NCBI GenBank assembly: GCA_001801825.1
Contig: MGYR01000058.1
Span: 1-25,484, forward strand
Direction: 5' to 3'
DNA length: 25,484 nucleotides
From: Gammaproteobacteria bacterium RIFCSPLOWO2_02_FULL_56_15
Lineage (GTDB): Bacteria > Pseudomonadota > Gammaproteobacteria > Eutrophobiales > Eutrophobiaceae
Part shown: positions 9,088 through 16,032 of the stretch, one piece after another
Layout: every line of letters begins with the position of its first letter
Numbering within the stretch: position 1 is the stretch's first letter
Notes under the pieces: generated by a model
What the model saw: only the letters and a program-made list of their open reading frames with translations
What the model was told of the DNA's origin: nothing
Database searches by the model: none
Program-made: the position numbers and the translations under genes

Positions 9088-9164
9088 TGGTAGCGGGGGC
9101 AGGATTTGAACCTGCGACCTTCGGGTTATGAGCCCGACGAGCTGCCAGACTGCTCCACCCCGCA
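9088..9164 (-). tRNA. metY: initiator tRNA-fMet (anticodon CAT)
   Basis: This 77-nt gene has CCA encoded. It matches the E. coli initiator closely: D-arm GGAGCAGTCTGGCAGCTC, anticodon arm with three consecutive G:C pairs (GGG CTCATAA CCC; anticodon at 9128–9130) and T-loop GTTCAAATCC. Positions 1 and 72 cannot pair (T1 with T72), preserving the unpaired end needed for formylation and initiation, although E. coli has C1·A72. As in E. coli metY, it heads the rimP–nusA–infB operon. Confidence 0.97.
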
Positions 9165-9177
9165 TCAACGGTGGCGC

Positions 9178-9206
9178 ATACTACCTTGCTGACTTACGAT
9201 TTTCAA
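9178..9206 (-). promoter_or_regulatory. stable-RNA-type promoter of the tRNA-fMet–rimP–nusA operon
   Basis: On the leftward strand TTGAAA (9201–9206), a 17-nt spacer and TAGTAT (9178–9183) are followed by a GC-rich discriminator (GCGCC). Predicted start is near 9171, about 7 nt before the tRNA. A GC-rich discriminator is the usual mark of stringently controlled stable-RNA promoters. Confidence 0.75.
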
Positions 9207-9248
9207 GGTGGAGTTAGCAAGCTGCGATTTATGCAAGCTTCGAAATGC

Positions 9249-10316
9249 TTATGACATTCGCACCGGCTGTCGTTTTGCCCCCCACCGTCCCGGCGGGCCC
9301 TGAAAAATTCCGGGACATACCGCTCCGCATTCCGGACAACGCCCCAGATCATCCAGTCTCCACAGAGTGATCACATACCAGTCACGAATAATCAGTATCG
9401 ACTGGCACCGGCTGCAACGGGTAGTTCCTCCTTCCGGATCATGCACATTACCCGTATAAACGTAGTTTAGACCTTTGGCGAGAGCAATTTCCCTGGCTCG
9501 ATGCAAAGTGTCAGGTGGAGTATGGGGTCGATCCATCATCTTCCAGTCCGGATGAAATGCGGTGAAATGTAAGGGTACATCAGGCCCCAGATTCTTCCCG
9601 ATCCAGTCACAAAGTTCATCAATTTCCCGATCTGAGTCATTTGCGCCAGGAATCAACAGGGTCGTGATCTCCAGCCAGACACGGGTTTCCTGCCGGATAT
9701 ACACTAATGTTTCCAGCACCGGCTCTAATCTACCCCCGGCATACTGTCGATAGAAGTTATCGCTGAACGCCTTGAGATCGACATTGACGGCATCCATGTG
9801 ACGATAAAATTCCCTTCTTGGTTCGGGGCAGACATAGCCCGCAGTAACGGCGATGGCACGTACACCATTCTCCCGGCATGCCTGGGCGACATCGATGGCA
9901 TACTCATGGAATATGACAGGATCATTATAAGTGAAGGCCACCGCACTGCACTCAAGCTCGCGCGCCTTGGCAGCCAGTTGTTCGGGGGAGGCTCCATCCG
10001 CAAGAACATCATTCTCGCGGGATTTGCTGATATCCCAGTTCTGGCAGAACTTACAGGCGAGATTACAACCCGCAGTCCCAAATGACAGTACCGCCGTGCC
10101 TGGAAGAAAGTGATTCAGCGGTTTCTTTTCCACAGGATCCAGGCAAAAACCGCTCGATCTGCCGTAAGTGGTCAGGACAATCCTTCCCGTCTCACAAGCC
10201 CGGACAAAACACAGTCCCCGCTGCCCTTCACGCATCTTGCATGCACGTGGGCAAAGGTCGCATTGCACCCGACCATCATCCAGGCTATGCCAGTATCTGG
10301 TTACCACATTAGTCAT
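9249..10316 (-). CDS. amrS: AmmeMemoRadiSam system radical SAM enzyme
   Basis: A 355-residue radical SAM protein related to pyruvate formate-lyase activating enzymes. An N-terminal CDLCPRAC cysteine motif (19–26) precedes the iron–sulfur CxxxCxxC motif (C84, C88, C91 in GCNLACKFCQNW). A C-terminal zinc-ribbon-like pair follows (C301/C304 and C327/C330). The name comes from its co-occurrence with MEMO-like (AmrB) and AMMECR1-like (AmrA) proteins, which here are fused and divergently encoded next door. The substrate is not settled to my knowledge. The ATG at 10316 starts the MTNVVTRYWH sequence; the ribosome-binding site is weak. Confidence 0.92.
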   Translation of the reverse strand: MTNVVTRYWHSLDDGRVQCDLCPRACKMREGQRGLCFVRACETGRIVLTTYGRSSGFCLDPVEKKPLNHFLPGTAVLSFGTAGCNLACKFCQNWDISKSRENDVLADGASPEQLAAKARELECSAVAFTYNDPVIFHEYAIDVAQACRENGVRAIAVTAGYVCPEPRREFYRHMDAVNVDLKAFSDNFYRQYAGGRLEPVLETLVYIRQETRVWLEITTLLIPGANDSDREIDELCDWIGKNLGPDVPLHFTAFHPDWKMMDRPHTPPDTLHRAREIALAKGLNYVYTGNVHDPEGGTTRCSRCQSILIIRDWYVITLWRLDDLGRCPECGAVCPGIFQGPPGRWGAKRQPVRMS

Positions 10317-10360
10317 GCGTTATTAACGCTCTATGGGAATGCAAATAATCTCACTGATAG

Positions 10361-10366
10361 TATAAT
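10361..10366 (+). promoter_or_regulatory. candidate -10 box for the amrB–amrA gene
   Basis: A perfect TATAAT lies 40 nt before the preferred start codon in the 89-nt gap between divergent amrS and amrBA. No good -35 is found at 16–18 nt, so an activator may be needed or the match may be chance. Confidence 0.4.
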
Positions 10367-10405
10367 TCAGGAAAGCCCTCGTGGTTGTATAGATTGGAGT
10401 CATCC

Positions 10406-11785
10406 ATGAACATCACTGATTCTAACGTCAGACTAACCAGAGCCCAATCCAGGCACCGTAAACCGGCCGTGGCAGGTATGTTCTACCCCTCAGATCGGAC
10501 GGAGCTGTCCCAGATGGTATCGCGGTATACCGATGTTCAAGCTCGATATAGTGAACAGCCCAGGATGCTCATTGTACCCCATGCCGGTTACATCTATTCC
10601 GGTGCTGTGGCCGGCACCGCGTATGCCAGCCTGAAAAATCACCGAGGCAGTGTTAAAAAAGTCATTCTTTTTGGACCTGCGCACAGGACATATATAAAGG
10701 GCTTGGCATTACCGGATGCGGATTACCTGGCCACGCCACTCGGTGATATCCCGATTGATCAATCCCTTGCAAAACAAGTGATGAAATTTCCGCAGGTGAG
10801 TATCAGTAATGATGCACATATGCTGGAACACAGTCTGGAAGTACAACTGCCATTCCTGCAGCTTGTACTGGACTGTTTCAGTATCCTGCCGCTCGTGGTA
10901 GGGTCGGCTTCCATTCAGGAGATCATGGAAATCCTGGGTAGATTGGGGGATATGGAAGAGGCATTGATAGTCATCAGTTCGGACCTCAGCCATTACCATG
11001 AGTACGAAGTGGCGCAGCAAATTGATGCGGAGACCAGCACGGCAATTACATCATGTAATCTAGCCGCTATTGGACATCACCAGGCCTGCGGTTTCGTGGC
11101 TTTGCAGGGGGCACTGCAATTTGCCCGTGACCGTGGTATGTGGGTAGTTGAACTGGATCGGAGGAATTCCGGGGACACAGCGGGTCCGCGAGACCGAGTC
11201 GTCGGTTATGGTGCTTTCGCTGTCTATGCGGAGCGGCAGTACGACAACCACCAGAAACGACAGTTGCTGGATCTGGCACGGTCAAGCATTCTTAAGGGCA
11301 TGGAAAGCAAGAGACCACTGGAATTTGATACTTACGGTATTGATCCGATCCTGCTTGAGAAAAGTGCTGCCTTCGTCACGCTCAAAATCAATGGTCGGTT
11401 GCGTGGATGCATCGGGACAACCTCCGCGGATGACAGCCTGGCGAGGACTGTGTCAGTAAACGCTTTCAATGCCGCATACAGGGATCCAAGATTCGCCCCT
11501 CTGGAGCCCGAAGAATATGAACATATTGAACTGAGTATATCCGTTCTGACAGAGCCTCGAGTCCTGAAATATTCGACGGAATCCGAATTACTGGCTTGTC
11601 TAGTGCCGGGGAAAGTTGGTTTGATCATCGAACTTGGCCCCCACCGGGCTACTTTCCTCCCCGAAGTCTGGAAATCACTCCCCCGTCCTTTGGATTTTCT
11701 CCAGCAACTGAAAATCAAAGCCGGGATATCGCGTGACGCCATGCCAGAAATGGCATGGAGCTATCGTGCGGTGCATCTCGAATGA
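10406..11785 (+). CDS. fused AmrB (MEMO-like) – AmrA (AMMECR1-like) protein
   Basis: A 459-residue two-domain protein. Residues about 18–275 form a MEMO domain, a fold related to class III extradiol dioxygenases, with VPHAGYIYSG (H59), FGPAHRTY (H93), MLEHSLEVQLPF, SSDLSHYHEYE and ACGF (C229). H59, H93 and C229 correspond to the metal-site His/His/Cys of human MEMO1. Residues about 285–455 form an AMMECR1 domain with LKINGRLRGCIG (about 326–337) and DPRFAPLEPEEY. The frame extends to a TTG at 10385, but ATG 10406 with GGAG 6 nt upstream is preferred. It is divergent from amrS, the third member of the trio. The biochemical role is not established; a radical-SAM-dependent modification is inferred only from co-occurrence. 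Confidence 0.92.
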   Translation: MNITDSNVRLTRAQSRHRKPAVAGMFYPSDRTELSQMVSRYTDVQARYSEQPRMLIVPHAGYIYSGAVAGTAYASLKNHRGSVKKVILFGPAHRTYIKGLALPDADYLATPLGDIPIDQSLAKQVMKFPQVSISNDAHMLEHSLEVQLPFLQLVLDCFSILPLVVGSASIQEIMEILGRLGDMEEALIVISSDLSHYHEYEVAQQIDAETSTAITSCNLAAIGHHQACGFVALQGALQFARDRGMWVVELDRRNSGDTAGPRDRVVGYGAFAVYAERQYDNHQKRQLLDLARSSILKGMESKRPLEFDTYGIDPILLEKSAAFVTLKINGRLRGCIGTTSADDSLARTVSVNAFNAAYRDPRFAPLEPEEYEHIELSISVLTEPRVLKYSTESELLACLVPGKVGLIIELGPHRATFLPEVWKSLPRPLDFLQQLKIKAGISRDAMPEMAWSYRAVHLE

Positions 11786-11817
11786 AGCAGGTAAGCGCCA
11801 GGATGATTGGGAAAATA

Positions 11818-11844
11818 AAAGGCCCCGTTATTAACGGGGCCTTT
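11818..11844. terminator. bidirectional terminator between amrBA and the Lys-rich gene
   Basis: A perfect 12-bp inverted repeat (11818–11829 with 11833–11844, 3-nt loop) lies 33 nt after the amrBA stop. Leftward it is followed by a T-rich TTTTATTTT tract; rightward by a weaker TTTATAT. It can serve both converging genes and is the natural end of the leftward Lys-rich transcript. Confidence 0.82.
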
Positions 11845-11879
11845 ATATAAGAGGGAAGAAACTCTCTCCAGCTAATCTG

Positions 11880-12018
11880 CTAGCCCTCACTTCCCGCCAC
11901 CAGTTTCCTGGCAAGCGCTAGTCGTTTCTCTCTCCTGGCCGCTATGTCTCCTCTGGCTTTTACTACACGCTTTTCTTGTAGCTGCCAAGCAGTCAGAGAT
12001 TGACGGCTATTTTTTTTT
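11880..12018 (-). other. out-of-frame basic continuation of the Lys-rich gene (possible frameshift)
   Basis: From the A9 run at 12010–12018, the +1 frame stays open for 43 codons to TAG at 11880–11882. It encodes a basic, helix-prone sequence including TAWQLQEKRVVKARGD and ARREKRLALARKL. It has no start codon of its own: the frame closes upstream at TAA, and no ATG, GTG or TTG appears until near its end. It can therefore only be made as an extension of the Lys-rich protein after removal or skipping of one A, giving about 80 residues. The leftward terminator lies 36 nt past this stop. It could be a sequencing or assembly homopolymer error, slippage, a decayed gene, or a chance frame. Confidence 0.5.
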
Positions 12019-12123
12019 GGCTGTTTTCTTTTTGGTTGCTTTCTTTACAACCTTTTTCTTTGCTACTTTTTTCTTCGCCACTTTCTTTTTTGCTACTTTT
12101 TTCTTTGCAGTTTTCTTTGCCAT
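12007..12123 (-). CDS. 38-residue lysine-repeat (histone H1-like) protein
   Basis: ATG at 12123 is preceded by a strong AGGGGAG, 9 nt away, and the frame ends at TAG 12007–12009. The product is almost only Lys, Ala, Val and Thr, built on a five-residue AKKKV unit, with 22 of 38 residues Lys. Such tails occur in bacterial H1-like DNA-binding proteins (the AlgP and Hc1/Hc2 type), so nucleic-acid binding is likely by composition; no fold can be assigned. The stop follows a run of nine As in the coding strand, and a basic frame continues beyond it if one A is removed. It is monocistronic, with its own -10 box and terminator. The real protein may be about 80 residues. Confidence 0.65.
   Translation of the reverse strand: MAKKTAKKKVAKKKVAKKKVAKKKVVKKATKKKTAKKK
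12049..12108 (-). repeat. four tandem 15-bp units encoding AKKKV
   Basis: Codons 6–25 of the Lys-rich gene form four consecutive 15-bp units of the pattern GCA-AAG-AAA-AAA-GTA with third-base variation (GCG, AAG, GTG, GTT). The differences are mostly synonymous, so the peptide repeat is kept while the DNA has drifted. Confidence 0.85.
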
Positions 12124-12197
12124 ATCGTTAGACTCCCCTGAACCTGATTGATGGAAAAACAATAACTACGTACAACAACATAACACAACTAGACAAC

Positions 12198-12203
12198 ATT
12201 ATA
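12198..12203 (-). promoter_or_regulatory. -10 box for the Lys-rich gene
   Basis: A perfect TATAAT on the leftward strand, about 75 nt before the start codon, lies in very AT-rich DNA. An A9 tract (12228–12236) followed by TTT just upstream could act as an UP element. The -35 at 17 nt (TTTCAA) is poor. The arrangement suggests a fairly strong promoter with a leader near 70 nt. Confidence 0.5.
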
Positions 12204-12263
12204 GTAATCTTTTAAACAATTTGAAATTTTTTTTTCTGCCATTATCTTGCATGGTCAGGATCC

Positions 12264-12297
12264 CGTATGTATGCATACGATACTGAGTCATCACTCA
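12264..12297. repeat. two small adjacent hairpins between adk and the Lys-rich gene
   Basis: CGTATG-TATG-CATACG (12264–12279) and TGAGT-CATC-ACTCA (12284–12297) are perfect short inverted repeats lying just upstream of the Lys-rich promoter and past the adk stop. Neither has a T run. They may be a weak adk 3' structure or operator-like half sites; no function can be assigned. No clear adk terminator is otherwise seen. Confidence 0.3.
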
Positions 12298-12343
12298 AAC
12301 AATGATAGTTTCAAGTGTGACTCTCCACTTTGAGACGAGAAAT

Positions 12344-13015
12344 TTACACGGCCACATGATGTCTGATGCCCTCAAGAATGGCTTCCTGGATTTCATGAAT
12401 ATCACCGGTGCCGCAGATACACAGATGGATTGGAGCGTTTTTTCGATTTTCTTTTTTAATACCGCCTGAGTAGTAATCGATCAAAGGTGCTGTCTGCCGG
12501 TGATAGACTTGCAAACGTTTGCGCACCGTTTCCTCCCGATCATCCTCACGCTGTATTAATGGTTCATCAGTCACATCATCACGATCCCGAATTCTCGGTG
12601 GGTTGAATTCGACATGATAGGTTCTACCAGACGCTTCATGTATACGTCTACCACTCATCCTGCGGACTATTTCCTCATCATCAACCTGCAACTCAATTAC
12701 GAATTCTATGTCGATACCAGCTTCACGCATACCCTCAGCCTGGGCGATAGTGCGGGGGAAACCATCAAACAGATAACCCTGCCTACAGTCCGATTTACCT
12801 AGACGCTCCTTCACCAGTCCCAGTATAATTTCATCGGAGACAAGCTCCCCTGCATCCATGATTTTCTTGGCTTCCAGTCCCACTGGTGTTTGTGCCTTGA
12901 CCGCCGCCCTCAGCATATCGCCGGTAGAAATCTGGGGTATGGCAAACTTCTCCATTATAAAAATGGCCTGAGTTCCCTTGCCCGATCCAGGTGGTCCTAA
13001 TAATATGATTTTCAT
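12344..13015 (-). CDS. adk: adenylate kinase
   Basis: A 223-residue enzyme interconverting ATP + AMP and 2 ADP. The P-loop GPPGSGKGT is at 7–15, followed by STGDMLRAAV, the AMP-binding GYLFDGFPRT, and a long-form LID (about 122–165) that lacks zinc-binding cysteines, as is usual for Gram-negatives. It is slightly longer than E. coli Adk (214), the extra residues lying in a C-terminal segment. A GGAGG lies 11 nt before the ATG. It is divergent from the Mth938-like gene across a 64-nt gap. Confidence 0.97.
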   Translation of the reverse strand: MKIILLGPPGSGKGTQAIFIMEKFAIPQISTGDMLRAAVKAQTPVGLEAKKIMDAGELVSDEIILGLVKERLGKSDCRQGYLFDGFPRTIAQAEGMREAGIDIEFVIELQVDDEEIVRRMSGRRIHEASGRTYHVEFNPPRIRDRDDVTDEPLIQREDDREETVRKRLQVYHRQTAPLIDYYSGGIKKENRKNAPIHLCICGTGDIHEIQEAILEGIRHHVAV

Positions 13016-13079
13016 GCTGTTTATATCCTCCGTAGTAAAAGGTGGAGTCTCTTATATATCCTTGTGTCGTAAATAAAAT

Positions 13080-13469
13080 ATGAAACTAGAAATTGATTCT
13101 AACCAGGAAGGGTATAACAAAATCGACGCGTATTCTGCCGGGAATATCGTTATTGCAGGCCGCAACTTCACACGCAGTCTGATCGTCACTCCAAGGGCGT
13201 TGCTTTCTGGCTGGCCCCCGGCAGTCATCACGGAAATGAAAGCTGAGCATTTGGATCCGTTCCTGGAAATAATGCCTGAGGTATTACTGATAGGTACCGG
13301 TCAGAAACTGGTCTTTCCAGATCAGGAAATTCTGCTGCCACTCTTCCGCGCCGGTATCGGGTGCGAGATTATGGATACAGGCGCCGCCTGTCGCTCCTAT
13401 AATTTTCTGGTTGGGGAAGGGCGCCATGTGGCTGCAGCCCTGTTCATGATTCAGGAGATATCCCTTTAG
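13080..13469 (+). CDS. Mth938-like (DUF498/NDUFAF3-family) protein
   Basis: A 129-residue single-domain protein of the Mth938/Xcc1710 family, related to the mitochondrial complex I assembly factor NDUFAF3. Family features are the central VLLIGTGQKLVFPD strand–loop and the C-terminal GIGCEIMDTGAACRSYNFLV region followed by EGRHVAAALFMI. Its bacterial function is unknown. Its stop codon overlaps the stop of the convergent rpoS gene by three bases. The ribosome-binding site is weak, so the start, though the first ATG in the frame, is less certain than the gene. Confidence 0.85.
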   Translation: MKLEIDSNQEGYNKIDAYSAGNIVIAGRNFTRSLIVTPRALLSGWPPAVITEMKAEHLDPFLEIMPEVLLIGTGQKLVFPDQEILLPLFRAGIGCEIMDTGAACRSYNFLVGEGRHVAAALFMIQEISL

Positions 13470-14500
13470 TTCTCGTTAAACAATGCATTCAGCGAATATC
13501 CTTCCCTTTCCAGTATCTGGCGTAATCTCTTGATAGCTTCAATCTGGATTTGCCGTACGCGCTCACGAGTGACACCGAGTTCTTTCCCTATCTCTTCCAG
13601 GGTTGCCACCTCGCTTCCATGCAATCCGAACCGACGCTCGACGACGGCTCTTTGCTTCTCACTGAGCAAGTTCAGCCAAATATCTATATGCTCACGCACA
13701 TCAGAATTCTGGAGGATCAGGGAAGGATCAGTATTCTGCTCATCAGGTATTGTGTCCAGCAAGGACTTGTCGGAATTGATATTGGCAGGGGCATCAACTG
13801 ATGTGCTGCGTTCGTTGAGACCCAGCATATGCTTGACCTCCTCTATCGGTTTGTCGAGCATTTCTGCCACATCTTCAGGGTTTGGATCGCGATCCAGTGT
13901 CTGCGCCAATTTTCTTGCCGCCCGCAGATAAATATTAATCTCTTTTACCACATGAATAGGAAGGCGCACTGTTCGGGTCTGGTTCATAAGCGCCCTTTCA
14001 ATAGTCTGTCGAATCCACCATGTGGCATATGTGGAGAAGCGGAAACCTTTTTCCGGATCAAACTTCTCGACAGCACGGATCAGACCAAGATTCCCTTCTT
14101 CTATAAGGTCCAGCAGAGCCAGCCCACGGTTCATGTATCTTCTTGCAATCTTGACCACCAAGCGCAGATTACTCTCGATCATCCGTTTACGTGAGCTTTC
14201 ATCGCCCTTGCGCGACTTGCGGGCGTAATAGACTTCTTCCTCTGCGCTAAGTAGCGGCGAAAATCCGATTTCACTGAGGTAAATCCTCGTGGCATCCAGA
14301 TCCCCTTCAGTAACAGACTCAGTTTGCGTTTCCTGTGGTTTGAGTGGCTTACTGTTCGTCTCTATCCTTTCTTCGAACGTATCATCTTGCTGATCGTCCG
14401 GTTCAACGATCTGATCATCCGGTTCAACGATATCTTCCAGGTGGAAACCAACGTTCTCGTCGATTTCCTCCTCTGATTCCGGTTTAACTGTGTTGCTCAT
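13466..14500 (-). CDS. rpoS: RNA polymerase sigma factor RpoS (sigma-38)
   Basis: A 344-residue group 2 sigma-70 factor, the likely master regulator of stationary phase and general stress. Region 1.2 (DATRIYLSEIGFSPLLSAEEE) is followed by region 2 with NLRLVVKIARRYMNRGL, DLIEEGNLGLIRAVEKFDP and the -10-recognising FSTYATWWIRQTIERAL. Region 3 follows, and region 4 has LEEIGKELGVTRERVRQIQ. Its position directly after nlpD separates it from RpoD. The acidic N-terminus contains a tandem duplication (IVEPDDQ twice, residues 24–37). It lies 17 nt after nlpD. In E. coli its main promoter is within nlpD; I could not identify one here. Confidence 0.97.
   Translation of the reverse strand: MSNTVKPESEEEIDENVGFHLEDIVEPDDQIVEPDDQQDDTFEERIETNSKPLKPQETQTESVTEGDLDATRIYLSEIGFSPLLSAEEEVYYARKSRKGDESSRKRMIESNLRLVVKIARRYMNRGLALLDLIEEGNLGLIRAVEKFDPEKGFRFSTYATWWIRQTIERALMNQTRTVRLPIHVVKEINIYLRAARKLAQTLDRDPNPEDVAEMLDKPIEEVKHMLGLNERSTSVDAPANINSDKSLLDTIPDEQNTDPSLILQNSDVREHIDIWLNLLSEKQRAVVERRFGLHGSEVATLEEIGKELGVTRERVRQIQIEAIKRLRQILEREGYSLNALFNEN
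14392..14433 (-). repeat. 21-bp tandem duplication in the rpoS N-terminus
   Basis: Two adjacent 21-bp copies (14392–14412 and 14413–14433) differ at two positions and preserve the frame, doubling the acidic peptide IVEPDDQ in RpoS before region 1.2. This looks like a recent replication-slippage duplication. Confidence 0.85.
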
Positions 14501-14517
14501 TATAACATTCAGGATAT

Positions 14518-15345
14518 CTACAAATTATTCTTTGGGAGATAGCCAAGCGGGTCAACCGCCTTGCCATTTTTCCTGATTTCAAAATGCAAAACGGGTAGTC
14601 CGTCTGCCAGTGTGCCCATCGTCGCGATTGTTTCGCCGCCTCTTACCTGGTTCCCTTCGCTTTTCAGTATATCGCGATTATGCGCATACGCGCTCAGATA
14701 CGTCGCGTTGTGTTTTATGATAATAAGCTTACCGTATCCTAAAAGTCCACTTCCACTGTACACAATCTCCCCATCTGCGGCCGCAAGAATCGGCTGACCA
14801 AGCATGCCCGATATGTTCGCTCCATTTTCCATCGTGGGAGAGTCAATGTTGATGATCTTGCCTGAAGTCGGCCAGCGCCAGACAGGAACACCGCCGGTTG
14901 ATCTACCGTTTCGCTGTGTTTCAGCAGTTGCTGCTGGTGATCTGCTCGTTTGTGAACCTGACTGTGGTGCTGACGATTTCGGAGTAACTGTCGCAGAATG
15001 GGGAGCAGTGGGTTGTTCGCGGATCCGATCCTTCGCTTTTGGGATGGAAGTAGAATTTAGCGAAGGACGTACACTGATCCGTTGACCTGGATAGATAGTA
15101 TAAGGTGGCTTGATATTGTTCCAGGCCGCGACTTGGCGATAATCATAGGAGTACTTCCATGCAATCGCGTAAAGTGTATCGCCGGTGCGGACTATATGAA
15201 TAGCGTCGTGACCGGCAGTATCGGTACGAGCAGCGGTACTCCTGTCCTGAACTGCAACACGATTGACTGAAATTACCGGAGCCATCACCGTCGCCGCGCA
15301 AGCCCCAAGCGCGAACAGGATCAAGTATATATAACCACGGTTCAT
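14518..15345 (-). CDS. nlpD: NlpD-like murein hydrolase activator lipoprotein
   Basis: A 275-residue lipoprotein: signal peptide MNRGYIYLILFALGAC with the lipobox ending at Cys16 and Ala at +2 (outer-membrane type). A LysM domain follows (HIVRTGDTLYAIAWKYSYD … IYPGQRISV), then a Ser/Thr/Pro-rich linker and a C-terminal LytM/M23 domain (WRWPTSGKI … LPVLHFEIRKNGKAVDPLGYL). The first zinc-ligand motif of active M23 peptidases is replaced (GANISGM instead of HxGxD), as in E. coli NlpD and EnvC. It should therefore be an activator of amidase (AmiC in E. coli) rather than a peptidase. The frame extends upstream to 15405, but ATG 15345 gives the signal peptide. It lies between pcm and rpoS. Confidence 0.95.
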   Translation of the reverse strand: MNRGYIYLILFALGACAATVMAPVISVNRVAVQDRSTAARTDTAGHDAIHIVRTGDTLYAIAWKYSYDYRQVAAWNNIKPPYTIYPGQRISVRPSLNSTSIPKAKDRIREQPTAPHSATVTPKSSAPQSGSQTSRSPAATAETQRNGRSTGGVPVWRWPTSGKIINIDSPTMENGANISGMLGQPILAAADGEIVYSGSGLLGYGKLIIIKHNATYLSAYAHNRDILKSEGNQVRGGETIATMGTLADGLPVLHFEIRKNGKAVDPLGYLPKNNL

Positions 15346-15376
15346 GGATGCTGCCCGTTTTCTCGGTATATGGTAA

Positions 15377-16009
15377 CTAATCGATGCCCTCCAGCATGGG
15401 CACAAAGCTTACCCAATCCAGACGTCTTTCGGAATAACCGCTTTCTTCACGTACTATAGAGAGTAGTTCCTGTTCCCCACTACGTCCTACCGGGATCACC
15501 AGTCGTCCTCCCGGGGCGAGTTGCTCCAGCAGCTTGCCAGGCACTTCATTGGGTGCAGCAGAGACAATGATACCTTCGTACGGGCCATAGTCAGGCCATC
15601 CCAGGTTGCCATCGGTATGCTTGGTTCTGATATTGGTGTACCCAAGCCTGACGAAATTTTCCCTGGCCCGGTTCAGCAGTGCATCAATCCTTTCAAGTGA
15701 GTACACTTTGGGCACCAGCCTGGACAGTATGGCCGTCTGATACCCGCAACCGGTCCCTACCTCCAGTACAGTTGCGGGCGACTTTTCCTCCAACAGCGCC
15801 TCGACCATGCGCGCTACAATATACGGTTGTGAGATAGTCTGGTTATGGCCGATAGGCAGCGCAGTATTATCATAAGCCCGTGAAGCCAGTGCCTCGTCCA
15901 CAAAGATATGTCTCGGTGTGTTACGGATGGTGTCGAGGACGATCTCCGAAGCGATGCCCATTTCTCGCAGGCGTTCCACCAAGCGGTTCCTGGACCTTTG
16001 TGAGGTCAT
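15377..16009 (-). CDS. pcm: protein-L-isoaspartate O-methyltransferase
   Basis: A 210-residue SAM-dependent repair enzyme that methylates isoaspartyl residues in aged proteins. It has the family motif ALPIGHNQTISQPYIVARM and the SAM-binding VLEVGTGCGYQTAILS, and ends with FVPMLEG. ATG 16009 (MTSQRSRNRLVERL) matches the usual N-terminus and has AAGGG upstream. A GTG at 16036 overlaps the surE stop as GTGA and could give a 9-residue-longer, coupled form. The gene starts 24 nt beyond the surE stop and precedes nlpD by 31 nt. Confidence 0.96.
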   Translation of the reverse strand: MTSQRSRNRLVERLREMGIASEIVLDTIRNTPRHIFVDEALASRAYDNTALPIGHNQTISQPYIVARMVEALLEEKSPATVLEVGTGCGYQTAILSRLVPKVYSLERIDALLNRARENFVRLGYTNIRTKHTDGNLGWPDYGPYEGIIVSAAPNEVPGKLLEQLAPGGRLVIPVGRSGEQELLSIVREESGYSERRLDWVSFVPMLEGID

Positions 16010-16032
16010 ACCAATACCCTTGAGACCGCTAT

